DNA from: an uncultured bacterium | GTDB lineage: Bacteria; Cyanobacteriota; Vampirovibrionia; Gastranaerophilales; Gastranaerophilaceae | Reading direction: 5' to 3' | DNA length: 19,866 nt | NCBI GenBank assembly: GCA_900314375.1 | Contig: OMVC01000107.1 | Span: 1-19,866 of the forward strand | Part shown: piece after piece, positions 6,746 to 11,983 of the stretch | How positions within the stretch are numbered: position 1 is the stretch's first letter | Layout of the letters: the number at the start of each line of letters is the position of its first letter | Notes under the pieces: generated by a model | What the model was told of the DNA's origin: nothing | The model's input: only the letters and a program-made list of their open reading frames with translations | Database searches by the model: none | Position numbers and translations under genes: made by a program

Positions 6746-7141
6746 TCAATTATTTTCTTTTAATTCAACAGTTGCACCGGCAATTTCTAATTCATCTTTT
6801 ATTCTTTGTGCTTCTTCTTGAGTAATATTTTCTTTTATAACCACAGGTGCTGATTCCATCAATATTTTTGCATCCATTAAACTTAAATTTGTAACAATTC
6901 TGACAGCATTAAGAATTGCGATTTGTTTGTCAATTTTGACATCTTTCAAAATAACAGAATAAGTTCCGCCGGAACCTGTAACTTTTGGTGCTATATCTTC
7001 TTCAACATGAGTATATTCGTCACGTACGATTTTATCTTGCTCAGGTTTTACTTTCTTTTGCATCATAATATTTAATATAAAAAGCACAATAAATGTTATT
7101 ATTACTGCATATAACAGGTACAATATAAGGGTTATAAACAT
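6746..7141 (-). CDS. Membrane-anchored protein with L7/L12 C-terminal-like domain (A)
   Basis: A 131-aa protein: transmembrane helix at residues 2-25, a basic border (QKKVK), an acidic linker (about 30-58), then an L7/L12 C-terminal-like domain (about 60-128): IAILNAVRIVTNLSLMDAKILMESAP and IAGATVELKENN, parallel to rplL IAVLKEVRNITGLGLKEAKDLVEAAP. By the positive-inside rule the domain faces the cytoplasm. The L12 N-terminal domain that binds L10 is absent. ATG 7141 is chosen because GGAAGAG sits just upstream; the longer frame from 7183 would add 14 residues that cross the promoter. It has its own promoter and forms an operon with paralogue B. Role unknown; a membrane docking site for translational GTPases is a possibility. 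Confidence 0.85.
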   Translation of the reverse strand: MFITLILYLLYAVIITFIVLFILNIMMQKKVKPEQDKIVRDEYTHVEEDIAPKVTGSGGTYSVILKDVKIDKQIAILNAVRIVTNLSLMDAKILMESAPVVIKENITQEEAQRIKDELEIAGATVELKENN

Positions 7142-7173
7142 AGCTCTTCCTTTTTTTTCAAAATTACTCGAAC

Positions 7174-7202
7174 ATAGTAGCATATTTTGCTGATAAAATC
7201 AA
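7174..7202 (-). promoter_or_regulatory. Promoter of the membrane L12-like gene pair
   Basis: Minus strand: TTGATT (7202-7197), 17-bp spacer, TGcTACTAT extended -10 (hexamer 7179-7174). The predicted start is at about 7167, giving a leader of about 26 nt. It lies just downstream of the rplL terminator, so the pair is transcribed independently of rplL apart from read-through. Confidence 0.7.
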
Positions 7203-7204
7203 TA

Positions 7205-7238
7205 AAAAAGCGAACAACAATTTTGTTGTTCGCTTTTT
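7205..7238. terminator. Strong terminator after rplL
   Basis: AAAAAGCGAACAACAA (7205-7220) is the reverse complement of TTGTTGTTCGCTTTTT (7223-7238), giving a stem of at least 14 bp 17 nt after the rplL stop (7255). On the minus strand it ends in a T-tract; the symmetry makes it bidirectional. Confidence 0.9.
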
Positions 7239-7254
7239 AAATAATAGTTTCAAA

Positions 7255-7638
7255 CTACTTGATTTCAACAACTGCACCTGCAGCTTCAAGAGTTTTCTTA
7301 AGTTCTTCTGCTTCAGCTTTTTTAACACCTTCTTTAACAGCTTTAGGAGCAGCTTCTACTAAATCTTTAGCTTCTTTCAAACCTAAACCTGTAATGTTAC
7401 GAACTTCTTTCAATACTGCAATTTTCTTATCTGCAGGAACTGAAGCTAAAACAACAGATACTTCTGCATCAGGATCATCAGCAGGAGCTGCTGCGCCACC
7501 TGCTGCAGGAGCTGCTGCAACTGCTACAGGAGCTGCTGCAGAAACGCCGAATTTTTCTTCCATAGCTTTTACTAATTCTGCTGCTTCTAATAATGTTAAT
7601 TTTTCAATTGATTCTAAAATAGTTTCTACGTTACTCAT
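7255..7638 (-). CDS. rplL: 50S ribosomal protein L7/L12
   Basis: A 127-aa stalk protein with three parts: the N-terminal dimerisation/L10-binding domain (about 1-31, ILESIEKLTLLEAAELVKAMEEKFG), an Ala/Pro-rich hinge (about 33-54), and the C-terminal GTPase-binding domain (about 58-127) with KKIAVLKEVRNITGLGLKEAK. It recruits and activates EF-Tu, EF-G, IF2 and RF3 on the ribosome. The start has AAGGAG at ideal spacing. It is separated from rplJ by 269 bp of structured repeat instead of the usual short gap, and is followed by a strong terminator rather than rpoB. Confidence 0.97.
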   Translation of the reverse strand: MSNVETILESIEKLTLLEAAELVKAMEEKFGVSAAAPVAVAAAPAAGGAAAPADDPDAEVSVVLASVPADKKIAVLKEVRNITGLGLKEAKDLVEAAPKAVKEGVKKAEAEELKKTLEAAGAVVEIK

Positions 7639-7683
7639 TTTTATTTCTCCTTTTTATTTTTTTTTGAGTTTGTACATTTTTTT

Positions 7684-7787
7684 GTTCGGTTAAATGCTCA
7701 TTTCGCTGACGCTATCATTCACCTTTAACCTCGCATTTTACGAATTCTGCTCGCTTACGCTCGACTTTATTCTACACAAAATTCGCT
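7684..7787. repeat. Intergenic repeat, copy 1 (rplJ-rplL spacer)
   Basis: A 104-nt unit repeated at 7806-7909 with a 122-nt period. By hand count the copies differ at 12 of 104 positions, all transitions, with no insertion or deletion. It contains an inverted pair GGTTAA/TTAACC (arms about 7688-7693 and 7725-7730) and a pair CGAATT/AATTCG closing a second stem, plus direct repeats of CGCTnnCGCT. It has no ORF of note. Confidence 0.85.
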
Positions 7788-7805
7788 GTCTTTAATTTTG
7801 CTCGG

Positions 7806-7909
7806 GCTCGGTTAAGTGTTCATTTCGCTGACGCTATCATTCACTTTTAACCTTGCACCCTACGAATTCCGCTCGCTTGCGCTCGACTTCATTCTACGCA
7901 AAATTCGCT
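7806..7909. repeat. Intergenic repeat, copy 2, ending in the rplJ stop codon
   Basis: The second copy of the 104-nt unit (see copy 1). Its last two bases fall within the rplJ TAG stop codon (7908-7910), so the repeat edge coincides with the end of rplJ. Both inverted pairs that define the two predicted stem-loops are unchanged between copies, while the differences fall mostly outside those arms. Confidence 0.85.
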
Positions 7910-8429
7910 ACGCTGCTTTTTGATCTCTAACAGCTGCAATAGCGCGTGTAAGAGATGCCATAACTCCGTTGACGCAACCAACAATACCTGAAGCCGGAGA
8001 GTTGATTGAACCAAGCATTTTTGCAAACAATTCTTCTTTTGAAGGAAGATTTGCTAATGCTTTTGTTTCATCAGCTGATAATAATTTACCGTCTAATACC
8101 GCACCGATAATTTCACCTTTTTTTGCGGTTTCGATAAATTTCTTAACTGCTTTTGCCGGAGATACAGGGTCATCAAATCCAAATGCCAAAGCAATAGGAC
8201 CTGTCATTTTTTCTGAAATTGCTTCATAAGCAGTTCCTTTAACAGCGATTTTTGTTAATGTGTTTTTTGTTACCATATAATCGCCGCCATCTTTTTGAAG
8301 TTCACGTCTTAATTTAGTAATTTCTTCTACTGTAAAACCTTTGTATTCTGTAATTACTGCGACTTGAGCTTTTTCTATTTTGGATTTAATTTCGTCAATC
8401 TTTTCTGATTTAAATGCTTTTGTTGACAT
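7908..8429 (-). CDS. rplJ: 50S ribosomal protein L10
   Basis: A 173-aa stalk base protein that anchors L7/L12 dimers to 23S rRNA. It shows the family pattern: KSEKIDEIKSKIEKAQVAVITEYKGFTVEEITKLRRELQ (N-terminal rRNA-binding domain), MVTKNTLTKIAVKGT, MTGPIALAF, then the C-terminal helix region that binds L12. AAGGAG precedes the ATG at good spacing. It is preceded by an L10-type leader and a terminator-like attenuator, and followed by two structured repeats before rplL. The usual neighbours rplK-rplA and rpoBC are absent from this window. Confidence 0.96.
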   Translation of the reverse strand: MSTKAFKSEKIDEIKSKIEKAQVAVITEYKGFTVEEITKLRRELQKDGGDYMVTKNTLTKIAVKGTAYEAISEKMTGPIALAFGFDDPVSPAKAVKKFIETAKKGEIIGAVLDGKLLSADETKALANLPSKEELFAKMLGSINSPASGIVGCVNGVMASLTRAIAAVRDQKAA

Positions 8430-8552
8430 TCTTTGCTCCTTTTCTTTGGCTGAAACGTTGAAAGGTTTGAAATTGAAAGGTTATTTAGTCTTGTAATAAG
8501 CCTGACAACGGTTTAACTATCAACTGTTCAACCGATTTTATCGACCTCTATT

Positions 8553-8594
8553 AATCAAAAAAGACTTTGCTTTTCTGATTAAACCGCAAAATCT
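8553..8594 (-). promoter_or_regulatory. Candidate transcription attenuator in the rplJ leader
   Basis: On the minus strand AGATTTTGC (8594-8586) pairs with GCAAAGTCT (8570-8562) over 9 bp with one U-G wobble, loop of 15 nt, followed directly by five T (8561-8557): an intrinsic terminator. Two competing pairings exist: AGACTTT just upstream (8607-8601) can take the AAAGTCT arm, and CTTTTCTGATT/AATCAAAAAAG (8570-8580 with 8553-8563, + strand) forms an 11-bp hairpin that buries the T-run. This looks like a terminator/antiterminator switch 120 nt before rplJ. Confidence 0.6.
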
Positions 8595-8639
8595 TATACT
8601 AAAGTCTATAAACGTTTATATAAACGCGCTATTTACTTT

Positions 8640-8700
8640 CGGTATAACCTCGGTTAGCAGATAAATCAATTAAGTCTTTCGACACTAACGGTCTGCGGTC
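8640..8700 (-). promoter_or_regulatory. Ribosomal protein L10 leader (autoregulatory RNA)
   Basis: The predicted transcript begins at about 8700 with GACCGCAGACCGTTAGTG and, after a small GTC/GAC hairpin, closes with CTGCTAACCGAGGT. The AGACCGTTAG...CTAACCGAGGT pairing and flanking sequence match, from memory, the consensus of the L10 leader (AGACnGUAGG...CCUACCGAGGU) that binds L10-L12 and controls its own operon. Its position, first in a rplJ mRNA, agrees. Identity is from recall; a covariance-model search was not run. Confidence 0.75.
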
Positions 8701-8708
8701 ATAAAATT

Positions 8709-8736
8709 ATAATACCATAAGAATTTATAAAATCAA
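8709..8736 (-). promoter_or_regulatory. rplJ promoter
   Basis: Minus strand: TTGATT (8736-8731), 16-bp spacer, TGgTATTAT extended -10 (hexamer 8714-8709; an overlapping TATAAT is at 8712-8707). The start of transcription would be at about 8701, right at the beginning of the conserved L10 leader. Confidence 0.7.
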
Positions 8737-8808
8737 GTTAAGATTTCAAATATCTTTACAATATTGTATTAGTAGCAATTTTTTTGAGAATTATGTTTTT
8801 ATATATAT

Positions 8809-9102
8809 ATGGTAGAAAAATTACAAGTAGAAAATCCTGCCAATGCGAGTATGCATTATGGCTACAAAGATGCGGTCGGGGTACTTCAAGCTCCTGACAG
8901 AATTCCTTCGACAACACTTTATTCGTATGCCGAAGGTAAAAAATATTTTGACCAACTAAATCAAGATGTTTATGAAGATTATAAAAAAGCAGTACCAAAA
9001 AGAAAAGGAACTCCTCTTGGTGTAAAAATTATATTAGGTATAGGCGCGGTTTTTTGCGGATTTAAATTTTTAAAAAGTCTGTTTACAAAACTACGCCACT
9101 AA
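8809..9102 (+). CDS. Hypothetical 97-aa protein with C-terminal membrane helix
   Basis: I do not recognise this protein. Residues 1-70 are soluble and polar (DAVGVLQAPDRIPSTTLYSYAEGKKYFDQLNQDVYEDYKKA). A basic stretch (VPKRKGTPLGVK) precedes a single hydrophobic helix (about 74-91, IILGIGAVFCGFKFLKSL) close to the C-terminus, a tail-anchor-like layout with the bulk of the protein in the cytoplasm. There is no Shine-Dalgarno sequence before ATG 8809, which is embedded in an (AT)n run; an upstream TTGAGA and AT-only -10 candidates make initiation uncertain. Its stop overlaps the stop of the convergent phosphoesterase by 3 nt. Codon use resembles the neighbours. Confidence 0.7.
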   Translation: MVEKLQVENPANASMHYGYKDAVGVLQAPDRIPSTTLYSYAEGKKYFDQLNQDVYEDYKKAVPKRKGTPLGVKIILGIGAVFCGFKFLKSLFTKLRH

Positions 9103-9929
9103 TTTTCTATAAGCTCAAATTCTTTTAATTGAGTATAAATTATTGGTGAAAATTCTTTGGTTGTAACAATATCAATGATTTTATAGGAATACGGTAAAGC
9201 TATCAGTGATGGACTTGAAATATGATATACTCCGTCTTTCATTGTCTCATTATTGATATGAAAATGTCCTGATAATACTGCTAATACGTTGTGATGTTTT
9301 TCAAGTATTGCTTGGTAATCCTCTACCTTATATGTTCTGTGAGTTTTTAATTTGCTTTCCGAACCGGTCGGATACTCTACAGGAAAATGCTGAAATATTA
9401 CAACAGATTTCTTTTTATTTTTTGCAAGCATTTTATCAACCCATTTTAAGGTATCTTCTTTGTAATAACCTATAGTGCCGGGTATAACCTCTTTTGCACC
9501 ATCAACTGTCAGAAATATAAATCCGCCTTTTGAAAATTTGTAATTACCGCTTTTTTGAAAATTAAACGGATTTTCCGAACGTACAATCTCATAGTATCTT
9601 GTTTTCGACAAGTGTTTGGATTTATAAACATCATCATTACCAAGAGCTATATAGTACGGCACTTTTAACTTATTAGCAATCTTTAAAAAGGCTCTCAAAT
9701 TTTCTTCGGAAGGCTTATTTATATTATCACCCGTAAAAACCACAAATGATATTCCGGGAGTTTTATTAATATCCTCTATTGCAGATTTTAAAACTTTTTG
9801 ACTGAATTCCGAATCAGCGGTCAAATGAACATCCGTTATTTGAACAAATTTTATATTATCCGCATTTGCTCTCAAACCTGAAAATACAAAACTCAATATT
9901 AAGATAAATAATACTAATAACTTTTTCAT
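9099..9929 (-). CDS. Secreted calcineurin-like metallophosphoesterase
   Basis: A 276-aa protein with a Sec signal peptide (MKKLLVLFILILSFVFSGLRANA; cleavage near ANA-DN, about residue 23). The binuclear metal site motifs appear in order: DVH in QITDVHLTADS, FTGDN, LGNDD (a variant of GNHD, with Asp replacing the usual His), FQHFP, and SGHFHI. It probably hydrolyses phosphomonoesters, phosphodiesters or nucleotides outside the cytoplasmic membrane; the substrate is unknown. ATG 9929 is chosen because GGAG lies 6 nt upstream and the signal peptide begins there; the long N-terminal extension to 10196 runs antisense through rqcP and is not real. It is convergent with, and overlaps, the 97-aa gene. 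Confidence 0.87.
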   Translation of the reverse strand: MKKLLVLFILILSFVFSGLRANADNIKFVQITDVHLTADSEFSQKVLKSAIEDINKTPGISFVVFTGDNINKPSEENLRAFLKIANKLKVPYYIALGNDDVYKSKHLSKTRYYEIVRSENPFNFQKSGNYKFSKGGFIFLTVDGAKEVIPGTIGYYKEDTLKWVDKMLAKNKKKSVVIFQHFPVEYPTGSESKLKTHRTYKVEDYQAILEKHHNVLAVLSGHFHINNETMKDGVYHISSPSLIALPYSYKIIDIVTTKEFSPIIYTQLKEFELIEN

Positions 9930-9948
9930 AAACATCTCCCTATACGCG

Positions 9949-9957
9949 ATTATAACA
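9949..9957 (-). promoter_or_regulatory. Phosphoesterase promoter (extended -10)
   Basis: TGtTATAAT on the minus strand (9957-9949) gives a predicted start at about 9942 and a short leader containing GGGAG before ATG 9929. It is back to back with the rqcP promoter, with the two -10 elements only about 20 bp apart. Confidence 0.65.
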
Positions 9958-9972
9958 TGAAATTTTAATATG

Positions 9973-9981
9973 TGGTAGAAT
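9973..9981 (+). promoter_or_regulatory. rqcP promoter (extended -10, leaderless)
   Basis: TGgTAGAAT (9973-9981) is an extended -10 whose end lies 6 nt before ATG 9988. The expected transcription start therefore coincides with the start codon, and no Shine-Dalgarno sequence is present. Confidence 0.6.
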
Positions 9982-9987
9982 AATATT

Positions 9988-10233
9988 ATGAGATTAGATA
10001 AGTTTTTAAAAGTATCAAGACTAATAAAAAGACGTACGGTTGCAAATGAAATTTCTGATATGGGACGTGTTTTTATAAACGGAAATCCTTCCAAGCCTGC
10101 AAAACAGATAAAAGAAGGAGATATTATCGAGATTGAATATGCGACAAAAACCTTAAAGGCAAAAATATTAACGGTTCCGCAAGGTGCTGTTTCCATACAA
10201 CAAGCACCATCATTATACGAAATTATTGAATAA
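9988..10233 (+). CDS. rqcP: S4-domain RNA-binding protein RqcP (YabO type)
   Basis: An 81-aa protein almost entirely made of an S4 RNA-binding domain. The N-terminus MRLDKFLKVSRLIKRRT is, from memory, identical to that of Bacillus subtilis YabO/RqcP, followed by the S4 pattern GRVFINGNPSKPAKQIKEGDIIEIEY. RqcP works with RqcH on stalled 50S-peptidyl-tRNA complexes to add alanine tails to nascent chains. RqcH is not in the window. It is transcribed alone and divergently from the phosphoesterase, and appears to be translated from a leaderless mRNA. Hsp15-type S4 proteins are the main alternative but differ at the N-terminus. Confidence 0.88.
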   Translation: MRLDKFLKVSRLIKRRTVANEISDMGRVFINGNPSKPAKQIKEGDIIEIEYATKTLKAKILTVPQGAVSIQQAPSLYEIIE

Positions 10234-10302
10234 ATTATTAAATTTATGTAACAAACAGCCCAAATTGTTAAAGATTAAAAAAACAAATGCCGACTATATA
10301 CA

Positions 10303-10365
10303 TGTGAAACAATAAATTTCACAGGTAGAAAGATTTGTTAAACTTTTGTAACGAAAATCTTTACC
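10303..10365. repeat. Two adjacent inverted repeats upstream of the 103-aa gene
   Basis: TGTGAAA (10303-10309) and TTTCACA (10317-10323) form a perfect 7-nt inverted repeat with a 7-nt centre. Directly after it, GGTA..AAGATTT..TTA (10324-10340) pairs with TAA..AAATCTT..TACC (10349-10365) as an interrupted stem of about 14 bp with an 8-nt loop. Both lie between rqcP and the presumed promoter at about 10393. They could be an operator, an independent structured RNA or part of the rqcP 3' end. There is no T-tract of a terminator. Confidence 0.6.
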
Positions 10366-10431
10366 AATGAAAATACAGTATCCTCTGTTACTTTATAAAA
10401 GTATAGAGAGAAGCAAAACGGAGATTGTAAT

Positions 10432-10743
10432 ATGACTGGTATAAGCGGACCTGACGGAATTACCCCTGCTAATAACATTGGCGCAAAAACATTAAAAAAT
10501 ATTTCTGATACAAAACCAAAAATGTTAAATTTTGGCGGATTTCATAATCCGGTAAATAATAATTCCGCAAAAAGTTTGGAAACCCGATTGAGTCCTGCTA
10601 TGCTGGAAAAATTTGAAAATTTATGTTCAACTTATTCTCAAGTTGAATTTATGGACTATCCTGAAGAAGGCCGAATTCCTCAACTGGTTATCGGAGATGA
10701 TTACATTGAAGATGTTCCGCCGAAAGAAAAATGCGAAGTTTAA
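10432..10743 (+). CDS. Hypothetical 103-aa protein
   Basis: I do not recognise this family. The N-terminal 55 residues are low-complexity and Asn/Gly-rich (ITPANNIGAKTLKNIS, GGFHNPVNNNS), suggesting disorder. The C-terminal half has one probable helix (RLSPAMLEKFENLCSTYSQVEFMDYPEEG), an IPQLVIGDDYIEDVPP segment and a final CEV. No signal peptide or membrane segment. ATG 10432 is preceded by GGAG 8 nt upstream and by TATAAA/TATAGA boxes at about 10393-10406, and the gene ends in a strong terminator, all of which support a real, separately regulated gene. Confidence 0.75.
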   Translation: MTGISGPDGITPANNIGAKTLKNISDTKPKMLNFGGFHNPVNNNSAKSLETRLSPAMLEKFENLCSTYSQVEFMDYPEEGRIPQLVIGDDYIEDVPPKEKCEV

Positions 10744-10755
10744 AATACTAATAAT

Positions 10756-10786
10756 AAAAAAGACCCTTTGAACAAGGGTCTTTTTT
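10756..10786. terminator. Bidirectional terminator between the 103-aa gene and rpmA
   Basis: AAAAAAGACCCTT (10756-10768) and AAGGGTCTTTTTT (10774-10786) form a perfect 13-bp stem with a 5-nt loop and A/T tracts on both sides. It serves the + strand gene ending at 10743 and rpmA ending at 10802. Confidence 0.92.
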
Positions 10787-10801
10787 AATCTGTTTTACCG
10801 A

Positions 10802-11056
10802 CTATGCAGAATATACAGAAACTTGTTTTCTGTCACGTCTGTGCGGCTCAAATTTAACTGTTCCGTCTACCAATGCATACAATGTATCATCAGAACCGAT
10901 ACCTACATTAAGTCCCGGATGAATTTTTGTTCCTCTTTGGCGAACAATAATATTTCCTGCTTTGACAGCCTCTCCGCCGAATTTCTTAACGCCTAAACGC
11001 TTCGCTTCGGAGTCACGGCCGTTACGGGTAGATCCCATACCTTTCTTATGTGCCAT
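10802..11056 (-). CDS. rpmA: 50S ribosomal protein L27
   Basis: An 84-aa L27 whose N-terminus reaches the peptidyl-transferase centre. It reads MAHKKGMGSTRNGRDS...RLGVKKFGGE, NIIVRQRGTKIHPG, and ends RKQVSVYSA. It lacks the N-terminal extension that Bacillota cleave with Prp, and no prp gene is present between rplU and rpmA. Both points, and the cyanobacterial-like C-terminus, bear on the organism. A Shine-Dalgarno sequence (AAAGGAG) precedes ATG 11056. It is presumably cotranscribed with rplU across 144 bp of repeat-bearing spacer. Confidence 0.96.
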   Translation of the reverse strand: MAHKKGMGSTRNGRDSEAKRLGVKKFGGEAVKAGNIIVRQRGTKIHPGLNVGIGSDDTLYALVDGTVKFEPHRRDRKQVSVYSA

Positions 11057-11093
11057 TTTTCATTTTCTCCTTTACTATATTAGTTTGGTGGAT

Positions 11094-11181
11094 GAAAGGT
11101 TTAAAGGTTGAATAGTTATATCGATATTTTGCTTTGGTTATCAGAACGAGTTAAACAAACCTTTCAACTGTTAAACCCTTC
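11094..11181. repeat. Inverted repeat in the rplU-rpmA spacer
   Basis: GAAAGGTTTAA (11094-11104) and TTAAACCCTTC (11171-11181) are inverted copies (10 of 11, with a wobble possible). GTTGAATAGTT near 11107 and AACTATTCGAC near 11182 form a second, crossing pair with one mismatch. The sequence is built from TTGAAAGG-like units also seen in the rplJ leader (8455-8530) and, more diverged, near 3610 and 3775. Confidence 0.55.
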
Positions 11182-11200
11182 AACTATTCGACTGAATTAA

Positions 11201-11557
11201 TTATTCTGCTGTTGCTTCTTCTGTTTCTTTAGCAGATTTTTTAGCAGAAGTTCTGATTTTTGAAATCATAACTCTTGTGAATTGTTGTCTGTGACCTTGT
11301 TTTTTTCTGTAACCTTTTTTAGGTCTTTGTTTAAATACAATAATCTTTTTAGCTTTATCGTGTTTAACAATTTTACCTTCTACAGAAGCTCCTGATACAT
11401 AAGGTTGTCCTACTTTTGATTTTTTACCGTTTACAATCATAACGATATTATCAAAAACAACTTTTGAATCAGCTTCGCCTTCAAGAAGTTCGATATCAAC
11501 GTATCTGCCTTCTTCAACCTGATACTGTTTTCCGCCTGTTTCTACAATTGCGAACAT
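11201..11557 (-). CDS. rplU: 50S ribosomal protein L21
   Basis: A 118-aa L21. It begins MFAIVETGGKQYQVEEGRYVDIE, has VGQPYVSGASVEGKIV in the middle, and the rRNA-binding KRRKK-like segment FKQRPKKGYRKKQGHRQQFT. The last 15 residues are an Ala/Glu/Lys-rich extension. AAAGGAT is the ribosome-binding site. A strong promoter lies about 150 nt upstream, so the mRNA has a long 5' leader. Confidence 0.96.
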   Translation of the reverse strand: MFAIVETGGKQYQVEEGRYVDIELLEGEADSKVVFDNIVMIVNGKKSKVGQPYVSGASVEGKIVKHDKAKKIIVFKQRPKKGYRKKQGHRQQFTRVMISKIRTSAKKSAKETEEATAE

Positions 11558-11742
11558 GTTTTTATCCTTTCATATTGTGGGTTCGTAACTCCTATGCCAC
11601 TTTATAAATAACGCCTGCCACACAAAGACGACATACAACCTGACGGTAGAAACGCTATTTTTATTTCCGGCACCCGGAGTTTTATAAACGATTGCCCGAG
11701 TATTACATCATATATTATCTTATCCTGATAATAAATTGTCAA
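11558..11742 (-). promoter_or_regulatory. rplU promoter and about 150-nt leader
   Basis: Minus strand: TTGACA (11742-11737), 17-bp spacer, GATAAT (11719-11714) make a near-consensus promoter, start at about 11707. The leader contains a TCCGG-GTG-CCGGA hairpin (about 11666-11680) and a GTGG/CCAC stem close to the ribosome-binding site (about 11577-11600). The length and GC-richer composition than the surroundings suggest a structured regulatory leader. I cannot match it with confidence to a known L21 leader family. Confidence 0.6.
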
Positions 11743-11811
11743 TAGGTTGTAATTTATAATGAATATAATGTTACAACAGTTAAAATTACAAGCTCTATAT
11801 TTTTAATTTTA

Positions 11812-11820
11812 TGGTATATT
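11812..11820 (+). promoter_or_regulatory. Extended -10 promoter of the 49-aa gene and helicase
   Basis: TGgTATATT (11812-11820) ends 7 nt before ATG 11828. No Shine-Dalgarno sequence is present, again suggesting a leaderless transcript. Confidence 0.5.
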
Positions 11821-11827
11821 GATTGAT

Positions 11828-11977
11828 ATGAGCGGAGATTACAAAAAATTATTAACAAAGAAAAAGAAGAAGTATTGTGATACAAAAACTATGGGGGTAA
11901 ATATTGACAAAAATGAGTTTTATGAAATTATTTTGTCTAATTCCGCTCATCCTGAAAATATGAATAAAAAAGGTTAA
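11828..11977 (+). CDS. Hypothetical 49-aa Lys-rich protein upstream of the helicase
   Basis: A short ORF, MSGDYKKLLTKKKKKYCDTK...NMNKKG, not assigned to any family I know. The N-terminal third is strongly basic (YKKLLTKKKKK) and may contact nucleic acid; the rest (NIDKNEFYEIILSNSAHPEN) looks like one helix. It has an extended -10 box 7 nt before its ATG, and the helicase starts 6 nt after its stop, so the two would be one transcript. Support rests on promoter position and gene spacing rather than on homology. Confidence 0.55.
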   Translation: MSGDYKKLLTKKKKKYCDTKTMGVNIDKNEFYEIILSNSAHPENMNKKG

Positions 11978-11983
11978 TCTTAT

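Noticed and set aside
7259..7693. A 144-aa + strand ORF opposite rplL
   Set aside because: It is an Ala/Ser/Thr-rich mirror of the Ala-rich rplL hinge on the other strand, without its own ribosome-binding site; rplL is unmistakable.
8756..8998. An 80-aa minus-strand ORF before rplJ
   Set aside because: It is antisense to the 97-aa gene, lacks a ribosome-binding site and has an unlikely composition.
9930..10196. N-terminal extension of the phosphoesterase
   Set aside because: It runs antisense through rqcP. The signal peptide and Shine-Dalgarno sequence mark the start at 9929.
10303..10323. CRP-type operator (TGTGA...TCACA)
   Set aside because: The half-sites are 11 nt apart instead of 6, so the CRP geometry does not fit; kept only as an inverted repeat.
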